Positions 1-13,634 of a stretch of 64,000 nt of DNA are shown piece after piece (position 1 is the stretch's first letter; each line of letters starts with the position of its first letter). Location: the NCBI GenBank assembly GCA_030847615.1, contig JAUMIR010000001.1, positions 378,120,687 to 378,184,686 of the forward strand. Reading direction: 5' to 3'. Origin of the DNA: Gambelia wislizenii (lineage: Eukaryota > Chordata > Lepidosauria > Squamata > Crotaphytidae). The position numbers and the translations under genes are program-made. The notes beneath the pieces were generated by a model. That model was not told the DNA's origin and ran no database searches. It was given only the letters and a program-made list of their open reading frames with translations.

Positions 1-950
1 AGACACTGCCAGAGTTCAGAGATGAGAAGGAGCTCATTTTGACCCACAACTTGGAGAATGTTAATGAAACCCTACTCCAAAGTGGGGGTTACACCATCTT
101 TAATGATCCCTTTTTCATTATTGAGACCGTTTGCATCATTTGGTTCTCCTTTGAGTTTACAGTGCGCTTCTTTGCCTGTCCCAGCAAAGCAGCTTTCTTC
201 AAGAACATCATGAACATCATAGACATTGTTTCCATTTTGCCTTACTTCATCACCCTGGGCACAGACCTGGCCCAGCAGCAGGGCAGTAATGGTCAACAGG
301 CCATGTCTTTTGCCATCCTGAGAATCATCCGTCTCGTCAGGGTGTTTCGCATCTTCAAGCTCTCTAGACATTCAAAGGGTTTGCAGATCCTGGGTCACAC
401 TCTCAGGGCCAGCATGAGGGAACTGGGGCTCCTAATCTTCTTCCTGTTTATTGGAGTCATTTTGTTTTCCAGTGCTGTTTATTTTGCAGAAGCTGATGAA
501 GCTGCCACCCATTTTCAAAGCATCCCAGATGCCTTTTGGTGGGCTGTTGTGACCATGACTACGGTTGGTTATGGGGACATGAAACCTATAACTGTGGGTG
601 GGAAAATAGTTGGGTCCCTGTGTGCCATTGCAGGTGTGTTGACCATTGCTTTACCAGTGCCAGTGATTGTCTCCAACTTTAATTATTTTTACCACAGAGA
701 GACTGAGAATGAGGAACAGACCCAGCTGACGCAAAATGCAGTCAGTTGTCCATACCTTCCAACTATACTCAAGAAATTCCGAAGTTCATCATCTTCTTCC
801 ACAGAGGGCAAATCAGAATATTTGGAGATGGAGGAAGGGGTTAAAGAGTCTCTCTGTGTAAAGGAAAAAAAGTGTCAGGTCACAGGAAATGGGAATGAGA
901 CAGCAAAACAAAACTGTGTAAATGCAAAATCTGTGGAAACAGACGTTTAA
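1..950 (+). CDS. KCNA4: Voltage-gated K+ channel Kv1.4, C-terminal part (5' end outside window)
   Basis: Pore-forming alpha subunit of an A-type, fast-inactivating voltage-gated potassium channel in the plasma membrane of excitable cells; it works as a tetramer. The frame is open from base 3 to the TAA at 948-950, so the CDS enters from upstream and no start codon lies here. Visible in order: the S1-S2 extracellular loop starting [10 protein letters not shown], with an N-glycosylation sequon NET (63-71); S2 (about 108-182); S3 ([19 protein letters not shown]); S4 with Arg/Lys every third residue (about 312-374); S5; the pore with filter TVGYGD (561-578) followed by MKP; S6 with the PVP hinge (654-662); and the PDZ-binding terminus ETDV (936-947). 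Lys after GYGDM is the Kv1.4 residue linked to TEA resistance and K+-sensitive C-type inactivation. The tail [14 protein letters not shown] and the end NAKSVETDV fit Kv1.4 rather than Kv1.1, 1.2 or 1.3. The coding region is a single exon here, as is usual for KCNA genes. The tetramerisation domain and inactivation ball are upstream. Confidence 0.95.
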   Translation, partial: TLPEFRDEKELILTHNLENVNETLLQSGGYTIFNDPFFIIETVCIIWFSFEFTVRFFACPSKAAFFKNIMNIIDIVSILPYFITLGTDLAQQQGSNGQQAMSFAILRIIRLVRVFRIFKLSRHSKGLQILGHTLRASMRELGLLIFFLFIGVILFSSAVYFAEADEAATHFQSIPDAFWWAVVTMTTVGYGDMKPITVGGKIVGSLCAIAGVLTIALPVPVIVSNFNYFYHRETENEEQTQLTQNAVSCPYLPTILKKFRSSSSSSTEGKSEYLEMEEGVKESLCVKEKKCQVTGNGNETAKQNCVNAKSVETDV

Positions 951-1900
951 TTTTGACTGTTTCCAAACCTATTTATGCATTAAAGAGTGCATTGGTTAAA
1001 AAACATGAAATATGCAAAAAGGAGTCCAAACAAGCATATAGAAATATGCCATTTGCTGGTTAAACATGAATTACAAAGCATTAGTAAACTTGTATTACAT
1101 ATCAAGTAAGTGATATACCTTGTGACGGGGGCTTTACCTGAAGTAGTTTCAAAATTTATATTTTTACTAGAATGCAAGTGTTTTGCACATGAGGGAGATA
1201 ATTTTACTTTTAAGGAGGGTGCGTCTAAACTATCCACCTCACTTACTGCCCACTGGTAAAAGTTAGCATTTCAAGGTATTTACTATGTAAGAAACAATGA
1301 AATTCAGTAGCCATGTCTTCATTTGTTAATGCTTTAAAACAGCTACCATAATTCAGTGGATTCCATAGTCTTTGATTTCAAAATGCTAAGGATTATTGTG
1401 GGGAACTTTATGGAAAGTGCAAATTTAATCTTAAAATGCTTAAATATTTTTTTTTTTTTAAAAACCAAACAACAAATGGATGTCCAATTGTTGAAGATCC
1501 TACCGAGCCCCTAGAAATGGTTTATTTTTGTAACAGTCTTTTGGAGATCTTGCAGCATTTGTTAAGTAATATATGGAAGAACTGAAGTAAGAAAATCATT
1601 TCACATGGCCTGGATGCAGTGGAAAAGTGACTGGATTGCTTTTTTGCACTACTTTATATGCTGGAGAAATTCTGACAGAGACTTCATACTGTGAATGTTT
1701 ACTAATGTTCAATGACAATCATTGGAAGAGTGAATCCCACATCTTTATTTTCATGTATTCTTCTTTGCGTGATGCTGATTGGCTAAGCAGATAACTTTAT
1801 ATGAATTCCATAGTCTTTTAATTATGAATATCTGTTATCTGGAAAAAAAAAGGATTGTAAAGTAAAATTTTATAATCATTTCCCCTCCTAAATCAATCTT
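951..1900 (+). other. Presumed KCNA4 3' UTR
   Basis: AT-rich sequence right after the stop codon, with no recognised interspersed repeat and no convincing ORF. A variant polyadenylation hexamer ATTAAA occurs at about 979-984, only 30 bp past the stop, so it is unlikely to be the main site. KCNA4 transcripts are known to carry long 3' UTRs. The true end cannot be fixed from sequence alone. Confidence 0.5.
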
Positions 1901-1993
1901 TTTCAAACCATCAACTGAAAAAAGAAAGATAATGTACAAGCTAACTCATTTGCTTTGTTTAATGGATAGAAAATTTTATTCCTACTAGGGGTT

Positions 1994-2030
1994 GAGTGTG
2001 TGTATTTGTATGTGTGTGTGTGTGTGTTTG
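1994..2030. repeat. (TG)n microsatellite
   Basis: Imperfect TG dinucleotide run interrupted by TATTTGTA. Confidence 0.9.
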
Positions 2031-5000
2031 GATTGGAGTAGGAAGGGATGGTGACCAGTCTAGTAGTAGCCATAGATGATACAATGTTATCCAGCAAAGA
2101 AAAGATTTTGAAGGATTGGGTAATTAGTTGGTAATGTGCTATATTTTCTTTCATACCTAATTGGACATTCAAACTTCATGAGTAATGTAGGCACTTTGGC
2201 ACTGGTTAAATAGTTCTGTGTACTGGATGAGGACTGAAATAGTAATACATTGTTGAAAGGGTATGGATTAGCAGTGTTTAACTTACAAATGTGCTGCTGT
2301 TGGTTCAGGATTTCTCCCTTATCCCCATCTTTAACTGCAGCACACATTATTTTCTCTGCATTGAAACAGCCTTTGAGGCTGAAAAGTGTGTGCATTTGTG
2401 AAAGGCAAATGTTTAATACTAAAGTATATGTAAAAAGATATGTATGATGGCTGCAACCCATTCATCACCAAGTTTCCTTTGTAGATCCTGGAACATCCAC
2501 AGTGAGATATGCTTTGCATTCTAGAATTGCAAGTGTGATAAGAAAGCATTCTTCAAAATGTTGGGCAGGATCTTACCTCAGGAAGATGGTGTGCATCTTT
2601 ATACTTGTGGAACTTCGCAGCAGTTGCACATCACTGCATCGTTAGTGAATTGCAATATTGCATACAAATATGCATACACATCTCCATGCGCAATGTGCAG
2701 TGTGCATGTGTAATGTGATATGCACAGACATGCAGTGTGAATCCATGTGCCGTGGCACCACATGCACAATCCATTTCCACAATCTTGAACTTAATATAGC
2801 AGTTCTGTATCAGACAAAAATATCCAGCCACTTCCATAGGAGAGCTAAGGCACGTTTAAGACACCAACAGGATTCTTGCCAATATATGCTTGTCTAGGGA
2901 AAGCACAGATCAATGCTGAATCTAGAATTAACAATATGGTCAACATGCGTTTTGTAGATTCCACATTGTGGAATCATGAGTAATAGAGATAATGTTGTGT
3001 TTATTAAAGGAAAAGATTCATGAGCTGGGAATTCTAAAAAGCAAGGTCCGCTTACAGACCATATATTAATTTAAACAATAGGACAGGAATGCATGATTTG
3101 GATTAAGGAAATACCTGAAAATTCTAGAGCTGAAGGGAAGAGAGCCTTTTTTAGGGGTGAGGGGCAGATTAAAGAAAAATTACCCAAACTGGTATTGCCA
3201 ATTTTTGGTCAAGCTTCACATAGTGGTTGGGATTTCTTGCCTTTTTCTATCTTTTATCTTTTCTATTTAACAAACAATTGAAATAATAACATTTAATTGA
3301 TTTAATGCATTGTAGTAATCCTAAACTTTTTGCATGGATAAAAGTGTCATCTTAGATTCATTTAAAAATGATGCCTGCCTCAATAATTACATGCATAATC
3401 TAAAACGAGTTGGGAAAAGTGACCTTTCAGCCACAAAACTCCACCCTGGGCCATACAGGGGATCTCAAGGCTCCGTCCTATCAGTTGCTACTCTTTTTGC
3501 TTTAACAAGGCACTTTGTCTTTAAAACAAATAGTTTAGGGAATGTTTCCCCTTTTTTGGGTACCCGTAAATGGTTCTGAAAGACTGCTGGAGGCCTCAAG
3601 AAAGCAATGTCTGCCAAACAAGGTGCAGAGTCCCTATATGGCCAGTTTTAAAGGATATATTTTTAAAATAGGTACTTATTTTTGAAGCTCTACCACTGAA
3701 CTTTACAAGTGCCATAGGCTACAACTCTCCTGGTAGGTTAGGAAGTGCAGTGCCCCTCATTCCCTGGGAATTGAGTACCACTAATCCAAAAGAAAGCAGA
3801 ACTAGTTTTCTTGTAGAACTAGAAGCAAGTTATAACCAGTCATTTAAATGTCTAGAGTTAATCAACTAAGAGCCCTTAAACTGAATGACAACCCCAAATA
3901 ATAGGAACACCACTAAGAACAGCAATAGTAGTGAGATGGATAAGTGTAGAGCTGAAGTAAATATTTGCATTACTGAAAACTTTGAATGCAAGTTTTGAAC
4001 TTGATATTTTACCTGAAAGTTTTAAAAATTTGTGCACACTAGGTTTATTACATCTCTTTAAGTATTTTGGCAAGCATAAATGTGGGATCTCAAGCTGCAG
4101 ACCATCAAATAGTCTCAAGTACCAAGTATCATTGCATGTTGTCTATCGAGTAATATCTGATACTAGACCCCACTTAATGTCAGCTAACAGATATTGTCAA
4201 ATGCTAAATGCCATGAAATGCCTGGTATCGTAAAGTAGAAATGACTAACTGCTACTGTATGTCAGCTAATGACAAACTATCAAATATTGCATGGCTACTA
4301 TTTTGTATTGTCAGATATTAAATGCTGAAATGAAATATCTTTGGATATTGAGTATAGAGACCGAACAATCAATGTTTGGTAAATATTCAAGGAGTATCAA
4401 TTTTATATTTTACATCAGTGGGGAGAATTTTGAGATGACATTTTAGGGTCAATGTGGTTACATTTCTAGTGAAATAGAGAACAAACAAGTGTTCTCAAAA
4501 GGAAAACTGTTTGGCCTAATTTTAGCCTAGCTGTATTTTGCAGTGTGTGATCATTCACCCTCTGTTTGGGTAGGAAAGTAGAAAGAACTAGGAAAGCAAA
4601 TTCCCCCCCCTTTCCCTTCAGATGATTCATTGTGGCTGCTACTGCCTGAAACAGCTCCTGAGTAGTGAGTGCTGCATGTTGAAGACCTGATATTGTCTGG
4701 TGGTTCACTTGATGGAGCCCCCTCTTGTATATGTTAAGAACTCTGTGCTATAGACAGCAGTTTGAGATGGTGTGTAACATGCTTGTGCAGTATCCAGTAG
4801 CCACATGGTGGGATTTGCTCTACTTATTGTGTCTGTATCAAGAAGTGATGGCTTTGGAAAAGCATTTTCACCCTGCTTTCATGTGGATGGCATAATGAGT
4901 GGCAGTTGGAGGCTTCCATGTCAGTGATGAATCCACTCTGGACCTTAGTTTGAAAAGAGCTATCCAAGGCTTTGCACCCTATTCCCCAAAAAGGGTTCAG

Positions 5001-5434
5001 CACCGTATATAGCTCTTTTAAGTTTTGAACTAAAAATAAGATCAGATTCATCACCTCAAAGACCTGGAATCCATCAGACACTGGTTGATATAACTAGTAA
5101 TTGATCTTGAAGTGTGTGCTGGTGAAATGATGGACTTCCCCCCAATGTAATGTAAATTGTGTAGGAGAAACAAAGCTATGGCAGAGAAGCCAGCATTTGA
5201 CTAGACTCAGGTTATCAGGTTGAGCACATTTTACTGTCTTTTTGAAGCGTGCTCTGGTAGAAACAGATGATAAGAATTTTCAGCCAAATCTTTTGAAGAA
5301 AGCAGGGAACGTGGGCCCTTCTCATTTCTGTGGCTTATTTACTTATACTGTTTGCAATCTTTCATTTGATGAGTTTAGACTGTTATATATGATCCTATTG
5401 TACAGTATTTTGTTCCTACAAAAATCTTGAAAAG
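2031..5434. other. Gene-free, repeat-poor flank of KCNA4
   Basis: No ORF here looks like a real protein and I recognise no SINE, LINE or MITE. A degenerate duplication (TGTCAGCTAA... and ATTGTCAxAT...AAATG motifs) sits at about 4170-4350. The near absence of transposons, unlike everything after 5435, would suit a long 3' UTR or conserved flanking regulatory DNA; that is inference. Confidence 0.4.
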
Positions 5435-5448
5435 TAGACTAGGGATGT

Positions 5449-5676
5449 GAAGTCGAAGACTTTCACAGCCAGCATCCATAGATTTTCCTTGGTTTTTTTC
5501 CAGGCTGTGCGGCCGTGTTCTGGAATAGTTTCTTTCTGATGTTTCACCTGCATCTGTGGCTGGCATCCTCAGAGAGGATTCTCTGAAGATGCCAGCCACA
5601 GATGCAGGCGAAACATCAGAAAGAAACTATTCCAGAACACGGCCTCACAGCCTGGAAAAAAACCAAGGAAAATCTA
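5449..5676. mobile_element. Penelope-like element ends in inverted (head-to-head) arrangement
   Basis: Two copies of the same element end face each other. Arms 5478-5575 and 5580-5677 are reverse complements with about four mismatches over 98 bp and a 4-bp loop. The left arm continues outward to 5449 (gaagtcgaagactttcac), the usual outer end of this family. The 14-bp sequence TAGACTAGGGATGT is present on both sides (5435-5448 and 5677-5690), so this is a target-site duplication around a single insertion event. The same element end occurs at 14752, 59785 and 60211, where coding remnants identify it as Penelope-like. Inverted partial copies are a known feature of that class. Confidence 0.8.
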
Positions 5677-6002
5677 TAGACTAGGGATGTTGACTGGCTC
5701 ACTGGTCACCTAGTAAGCTTTATTTCTGACTAGGTGCTTGTATACAAGTATCCATGGTCTAACTCTAACAAGCTATTTTACTCTGTCACAATGGCCCCAT
5801 TTCGAAGAATTGCCTGCATCATAATTATGAACATTGTTGTATAGACCAAGAAGATAAAGGATATATATATCAACTGATCTTTCAACAACATTCAAAAATG
5901 ATTTTTACTTGCATCCTATTCTGTTTTGATTTATAGGTTTTATGTGGTGGGATAGATCTTTTCTAGGTAGGTGTCAGGCCAACCAAGCTCAGTTAATGAT
6001 TT

Positions 6003-6210
6003 GTTACTGTGTCCCTTCAAGTCATTTCCAGCGTATGGCAACCCTAAGGTGAAGGGTTTTCTTGGTAAGGTTTGTTAAGAGGGGTTTGCATTTGCCTTTC
6101 TTTCTTGGTTGGCCTGAGAGGAAGTGCGTTTCCATGGCTGAGTGGGGATTCAAACCTGATCTCCAGAATCATAGTTCAACACTCAAACCACTACACCAGG
6201 TTGGGGCTCT
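6003..6210 (-). mobile_element. Sauria-type tRNA-derived SINE
   Basis: On the - strand it reads from a tRNA-like head (gtgtagtggtttgagtgttg) through a B-box-like GGTTTGAATCC (about 6145-6158) and the block CAGCCATGGAAA to a Bov-B-like tail (GGAAATGACTTGAAGGGACA). This head-to-tail order is the hallmark of Sauria SINEs. Confidence 0.85.
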
Positions 6211-7484
6211 ACTTCAGTTAACAAAGCTAGGAAAAATGAGTGATCAAAGGGTTTGCATGTTATTGCGGATGACAATTGTGCTTGAAGGTAGTGCCATGTA
6301 AAAAATCCCATATGGTCTTTTTTGTGGGTAGGGGTAGTAGTGCTTCTTGCACAGTGTTTGTGCTAAATTGTGAAGTCAGAAATGTAAGAAGTTTTACTCT
6401 GGATTGAGATTAATTAATTCCAGGGCATGGATGGTACTATAAATATGATGAAACCAAATTTTGTGATCAGTTTAGCACTTAGAGAAAATTGATAGAGTTT
6501 ATTAGTACAATTGATCCTGCTGTAAACCAGATCATAGATTTAATATATAGATAGGATAGAACATAAACTTAAAATAAGTAACATTTTGAAAAAGCATATT
6601 ATAAAACGTCACTGAATTGTTGATTATGCAGCTTGGACTTAACTGAATCTGTTTATATTTAAGGGTAAAGTAGCAGACGGCAGATGACTTTTGCAAGAGC
6701 AGAAAAATCTGGTGGTATGGATGAGCAGTTGAGTTGTAGTATATGTCTAGGAGGGATGTGAGGTTTATCTATCAGTTTGACTTCCTATCCTGAAAAAAAA
6801 ATTGTAGTCAACAAAGATATATGTGTATCATCAGGATTATGGGACATTACAGGAATAAGTACAATATTCCATTCTAGATGTACCTGGAGGACAAGTTCTG
6901 AAAAATGCCATTTGTAATGGTTAATTTGTAACTGAAAATTCAGTGTAAATTAAAACAATATGCTTTTAGAATAACAAACAAATGAGAACCACAGATGTGT
7001 TTCCACCTGAATTGAGCCTTACGCTCCTATTCAAATAGGAGATCTGAAGTCACTCCTTAACTTAACAATAATACAGAACTGGTCTGTACACTCAGAAGAA
7101 GCATTTGGTATACCATTCCCCCAGGGGCAGCACCACCTCAGAATGCAGATGAGACTGCTTGTGTGAACACTCTGTTAGGTTAAAAAGGAAGGTTAAAACT
7201 CCTTCTGGTACAAAGATACTTGGAACAGCATAGAGATGAAGACATACATTAATTCTTTCAAACATGTGAGCTCCATATGGAAGGAATGTTTGACATAGAG
7301 AATATCTGAAAAAGCATTCCCTCTGAAGAGGCATTCTCCTAGAACAATTGTACAAATTTGAATCTATAGATTAATTTTCAGCCATGTAGCAAAAAGCGTG
7401 GACTACTTCCATGGAAAGGTACTGTAATGTGAAGTGATTGGAAGCAATATGAAATTGTGTTTGTAGTGTTTGTTTTCTGATGGG
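6211..7484. other. Gene-free AT-rich DNA
   Basis: I see no recognised repeat, no credible ORF and no RNA gene. Confidence 0.4.
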
Positions 7485-7830
7485 CCAGGTGTTGCGGTCA
7501 CCAATAGGATTCTGACTAGACTTCTCACAGACAGAGGCCTGAACAATGGCTTGCTACTGTGGTCAGTCAGGTTGGCAGGTATCACGCATAGGGTCTGTTC
7601 AGTTCTGGCCTTCCACTTGTGGAATTCCCTCCACTGAACATTCCACTTAACCTCCTCTCTTGATGTCTCAGTAATGGGACCCAAGGTGGACTTGTTTTAA
7701 ATTCTCCTAAGCATTTGATCGATCTTACAGGTGGCTTCATATCTGATATTGTTTTAATTTTAACATGTTGCACGTCATCTTGAATCCCATTATTGGGTGG
7801 GGTATAAATGAACAAAATAAATAATAATAA
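7485..7830 (+). mobile_element. L2-like LINE, 3' end
   Basis: The + strand retains a decayed ORF2 C-terminus (a frame with WNSLH...TFHLTSSLDVS). It is followed by a 3' UTR ending TGGGTGGGGTATAAATGA and a simple A+T tail (aaataaataataataat), the usual end of reptile L2-like LINEs. Confidence 0.6.
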
Positions 7831-10800
7831 TGTTATGTGAATACCACAAAAATGGGGAAAAATTGGGGGTGGGGAGAGAGGGAAAATGAAATAATTTAAA
7901 ACTGATTCACAGTGACATTAGCGATGACTGTCAGTTAAGTGTACAGAGCAATGTAAGCTCTGTCCATATCTCTGAAAAATATCCCAAATAGATATTTTAG
8001 GAAAAACCTTGTGCCATTTTTCCCCTGAAGGACAAGGCTTTGTTTCTCTCTTTTGAAGTAAATACAATTTAATTTAATCATTTAAAATAAAATAAATAAA
8101 ATGGTAGTCATTTTCAGACCTTGATCAGGGCTCAGTTAACACACAAGGAGAGAAAGAACAGAAACAATTTCCTACAGGTAGTCATTGTCTGTATCTCAAA
8201 AATACAGCTATCTGTAAGCAGATCCCTACAAATGTTATAATGTATATGCATAGGGAGAGGGAGGAGCCTGTGGCTTTGATGTCTTCCTTCCCTGCTAAAA
8301 TCACTAGATTTACTTTGATTGCCTGACAAATGCTGGTAACTAACCCATTCTTAAGTCACTTGGTACTGACGTCTAAGGCTCAAGCCTGCAAAAGACTATA
8401 AATCAAGTTTCACCCATGATATCTGATCAAAATGCAACACGAGCCGTGTTGTATATGGCCCACAATGGGCACTGCTGCCTTCCCTTGCTGTCCACTCTAG
8501 CTGCTTGTGAGTAGTGAGGTGTTTCTTTTTTCCCCCCATGATAAATCTCCTGAATACAAGTAGGTGACTTCATGTGGCATTATATTGGTTCTTGAAGCCT
8601 CTTTGGCTTTTCTTGGCTTGTTCAGAAATACCTCATTGGACGTTATTCATTCCCCTCAATATTACTTGACTTTTCCTATCTCCCACACGAAAGCTTATCT
8701 TTGCAATCTTTTGGCTCTCTTAATTCTAAACTACATTTTTAAAATGAAGGCTCTTTGAGATGTCTACTGGCCACTGTAACATGCATGAAGTTTTATTGTT
8801 TTTTCATACTGTCCTGGTTCAATGATGTAAACCGAGAACATGTCCACTAAAATCATGATATACCAGTATAAATGCAAACTTTATTGGGAGTCCTGTATTA
8901 ATATTCTGAAGACACAATCCAGCCAAAGTTAAGTACTTGTTAAAGCTCAGTGGAATGGATGAGGGTTGAACATCAACCCAACTCCCCCTTTGAATTCACA
9001 GGGATTTAAATGTGCTTACCTTGGCTAGATAGATTGGCTATCACAGGCCTCAGATCATGAGGAAAAGGTACATGGATGATGAATGAAATTTACCAGCCTT
9101 ACATTTGGATTCCATTTGTTTTCAACAAATCATGCCCCTAGGCCTTCTAACACAATAGCAGGGAAGGGTCATTCAAAAAAGATAAAAAGAGAGCCCTCTC
9201 CAGAACCCTCCCCTCCCCTCCCCTCTAATGTGAGCATATTTCAATTACAGCAGAAATGCATGCAGTAAATGGTATCTTTGGAAGGTAATACAACCTCCCC
9301 TTTGTTTATGAATGTTTTAACAGGTAGGATAAAAGGTCTGACATGACCGAAAACAGGCCTTTTATTTTCTTTAATGTTGGTTTCCAGAAACAGTATTAAA
9401 TCCCTTTCCCTACTTTTTACTGAAACGAGTATTGAGAGCTTGGTGACTTTGAATGCACATGATGCCTATAAATGCACATAAAGCCTATAAGATGCAGAAA
9501 AGCATTACTTATTTTGAACTTTTGGAAATTTTAAAAAAGAATAGAAAAAAGTGTCTATATTTTTCTATGGCGAAGAATGTTTACTTCATTTTGACTAGAG
9601 AAAGCACAGGAAGACATATCAGCCATGCCATTTTTTTATCTTGTTCTTGTTATTCTTGTCTTGAAATAACAGGTTGTTATGTTGTAGTGGAATTTGATTT
9701 AAGAACATGTATGTAAAGTTGCTGTGAATTGTGGAATTAGAAAACAGTTTTAATACTTTCCAGTTTTGCACAATATTTTTGAAATGTGTGAAGGTATCGC
9801 TTATGTGTAAAATGAAAGTTTCTTCATTCACAGAGGAAAACAAACTCCCAGCTGAGAATAATTCATACCACATGCTTTTCAGAGTAATGAAAATGTTTGT
9901 AGTTGGGTACAATATTGGGAACAAATGACAAAACTTTACATCTTCATGTCCTGCTTATTGTGCTTTCTGACTTCAGGTTCATTAAAAAACCCTAATTAAA
10001 ACATTGTGTATTTAATATGCTCAAATTAACTATAATTTCAAACTCTTTCCTACTAAAATTAGCACACACCCTAGAGGCTTTATCTGCAGATTCTTGGCTA
10101 GAAACTGTTACATAAAGCCTCCTACAGAAACATTAAACCTGTTGAGGTCCTGTGCAAAATCTGATCAAGCCAGAATGGTTGACGAAAAGTAGGTAAGTAT
10201 TTTTTTTTTTGCATTGTCACCCTGTTCTTTGTACTTCGATGCAGAACTTTCACTGTGCAAAGAGACTCACTAACAATGAAATACTTTACATGTTCTTTTG
10301 CTCCCATGGATGTGTTAATTTTAGGTGGAATAGGGGATGCAGTCTAATAGACATAACTGCACTTTTGAATCATGTTATTTTCATTGGATTAAAAGTATGC
10401 TTAATTGTTCAGGTGAAATGAATGGGGAGAGTCAGTATTTAACTTAAATCTGGAGTGTGCCCATATATTTTAGTTGCTTCTCTCTTATTTAAATTTATGG
10501 TATGTTTAGGTTTTGCTGGAGTGGAGAAAGATTTTTATTTTTACTGACACTTTCTCTAAACCACAATAGTATTTGGGTTGCAAAGGAATAGTCTTACTAA
10601 AGTGCATTGAACTGCTCTACTATATGTTAAAGGGAAAATATGTTAGAAAATCCTTCCACTTATTTTTCTGGATATTTAAAAAAATGTTGTCCTGGACTAG
10701 AATGTTTCTCTCTGTGAATCCTCTCTCAAAACCCAAAGGTAACCTACCAAAAGGTTTTGCGTTGTCATGTGCCCTACTTTACAGAGGATAGTCCTCTCAT

Positions 10801-13603
10801 TCTGAAGGGTCGTCTTGTTCTTTCCCAGTTTAAAGATAAGAACCAGAAGAAGAGAGGGACAAGTGTGTCAAGGTTGCCCATTAGCAGCTAGCCACTGGAT
10901 AGCAGGCTGGACAAACATACTGGTACACAGGTCACAGTCGTCACCCTACTGCTTGGATTACTCCCCTATTTTTTACTTAAATTATAGTAACTATTTCTAA
11001 ATTTGAACCTATACATATAAATTAGTATATGCCAGTTTTATGCAAGTATACGTTCTCTTTCTTGGTGATCCATAATTGGTTACCCTAGTTGAGAGACAGG
11101 GAATATTTCTACCATTTCAGAAGTGACAAAGAAGCATACAATTATTATATATATTTGTAAAGATGTCTGAAGCACCACCATTTGTTCAAATTAAAGAACA
11201 CTCTCTCCTTCTCTCATTCTTTCTCTTTTTCTAGGGTGTGTGTGTGTGTGCCCGTGCATGCTCAGGGATGACAAAAGTGATACAGTTTGTGTTGTGCCTG
11301 CTACTGTTACGCAGTTATCTGTTCTGACAAGAAAAAAATATATTCTGTGACAGTTTATCTGTGATAGCAATTTTGCATGTTCAATTTATCAAAATGGCAG
11401 CTGGGCTCATAACATTAAACCTTTGTGTGTGAATTTACTGTAGGTTTTTTGGGTGGACTACAACAGTAACTAATATGCAGAGAATTTAATTGCTCCTTTT
11501 GTTGTTTTCTTCATATTGATACAGTGTCTAAAGAAATCAGAATGCCAACCAATGTCATATTTCCATCTGTACAGAGAAGCATGAGTAAAAGAACCCTGCA
11601 GAGGACAAGTGACTTATAACAAAGGTACCTTCCATTTTCCTGACCAAATAAAAGGATGTACTTTTTGAAGAAAGAAGGGTTCTGGAAGGGTAGCATGGTT
11701 CAGAAAGGCATAACTGCAGATCAAACTATAAGCTTTGGAAATGAGATCTGAGCTTCCTATGAGTTCAGTGAAACAACCTTTCGTTTTATGCTCTTTGTTT
11801 TCTTTGTCCTGAATGGCACTGGATGATAGATATTCCAAACTGGAAAGCAAAGGCGTTTAAGAGTCTTAGAAGCTTGCCCTAGAATATTTGAGTCTTCTTT
11901 GAGATCAGTGTATTCATTCTGCACAGCAAGGCCTAATTTTTTGCATATTTTATAGTTGTGGCTTGAAAGAGACTATGAAATATTATCTACTTGATTTTCA
12001 CATGAACTGCAAATCCTTATACTGTAGTTAGAAAGCATGCAGCCTAAATGAAATTGATAAGGAAAAGATACCTGATTGGATATTTAAGGTCTGAATGTGT
12101 GTTTGTTATCATATTTTTATTATGTATGGAATAGCAACCTTCTGACAAATACTATTCTGGCAATAATCCTCCCTCCTCATTTCAAGTTACAGGGTTTAAG
12201 TATTATGTAGCAATTGAGGATTTAATTCTGCATCTATTTACTTCCATTAGCTATTTCTAGGCATTATTATGATCAAGGATATATAGCTCAGGCAACGCTA
12301 AAGACTAAAAGCCACGAAAAATTGCAGTTCAATAGAGGCCATTCATGATTTAAAGCTGCGATGAAGCAGTATCCCTTTGCATACATAAACAGGCTTCTGC
12401 ATATGGAACAGCTATTTTCCCCATGCAAGAAGCTCACACAAGGGTTATTCCAGAGGAAAATCAAACTGCACAAGGGAAACAACATGGCTAATTGTGCAAA
12501 TACCTAATACTCTGTCTTGATGCCAAATACATGGCAGAAGTAGTTTTTATTTCCCCTGCTTGTAGCTCTCTGGATTGCAGCCTTAATCCTTTAAATTCAT
12601 GGACATCTAATTTCAGAATGAATACTGAATGTTAGGCTTAGTGAACGAGCGAGTAAGTTAATGAATGGACAGATGAATGCAGGAAGTGAAGGAATGCAAT
12701 AAACATTTTTGTTTTCTCTATCAGAAGCTTTGTGTTTTATGTTGACCTTCATTCTATATCTCATTAAGTGTGCTCTGGCCAGCAGAAGTTTATGCCACAA
12801 TTAAAAAAAACCCCAACTCATTAGCTTATAAGATTCTACAAGATACTTTGTTGGTTTGTTTTAATTAGGGACTTAAACGAGCATTCTTGGAATTATGATA
12901 TTGATGTTGCTTTTGTTGTTTTTACAAGTAAAAAAGAAATGCATGGATTTGAAGACCCAAAAAGAAACAAGTGAAAAATAATGCATGCCAACTCTCTAAA
13001 AGCAGGGGTTGACAGACTTCATTTTTGTGGGATCTGGACTGCTTTTCATTAGCACCCTGATGTTTATAAATCAGGTAAAAATAGTGGCTTAGACCTAGGA
13101 TTAGAATGAAAGAATAGGATGGTACCAGGTTCCACCCAGTAATTGGCACCAGAAGCAAGTTTACAAATCTCTTGATACACACAAAAATCCATTCCTGATT
13201 GTTCCACCAAACATTTTTTCTGTCAGCTTAATGCAGTGGGTGGGGAAGGAGAAAATCTTTTTAGTTGTTGCTGTTGTTAAACAATTGGTAGTTAAATATC
13301 CTTGCTGAATCCTTGAAAATAACCCTGAGTTACCTTTTGCCCATCTCTCCTCTAATATGCCCATTGTTCTATGAACAATCTCCCTGCTTGCTCCTACTAG
13401 ACATTCTGGCTGTTCCCTTTTATTCTCCCCAATTTATTTAGAAGCCCCCAAAGCTAGCTGGCTGCCCCAGATATAGAGAACAGAACTGTCCCATTGTTGA
13501 AATAAGATTGAGCTGCCAGTCCAGTTGGTTTGTGTACATAGAATGGGAGGTGAGCACTCTCTAGTCTTGCATCTCAGGCAGCAACAGTTCTTGAGCTAGC
13601 CTG
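7831..13603. other. Gene-free AT-rich DNA
   Basis: About 5.8 kb with no convincing coding region and no repeat I can name. It contains a (CTCCC)n tract at 9205-9226 and a short (TG)n at 11235-11250. ORFs up to about 100 codons occur, as expected by chance, and have no recognisable domain. Confidence 0.4.

Positions 13604-13634
<31 letters not shown>
13604..13634. repeat. (TCTA)n microsatellite
   Basis: About eight uninterrupted TCTA units. Confidence 0.95.

Noticed and set aside
72..371. 99-codon frame on - strand within KCNA4
   Set aside because: Antisense shadow of the channel coding sequence.
4466..5081. Two consecutive - strand frames (4466-4708, 4824-5081) suggesting a decayed coding region
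   Set aside because: The peptides match nothing I recognise and are broken by stops; may be an old repeat, but unsupported.
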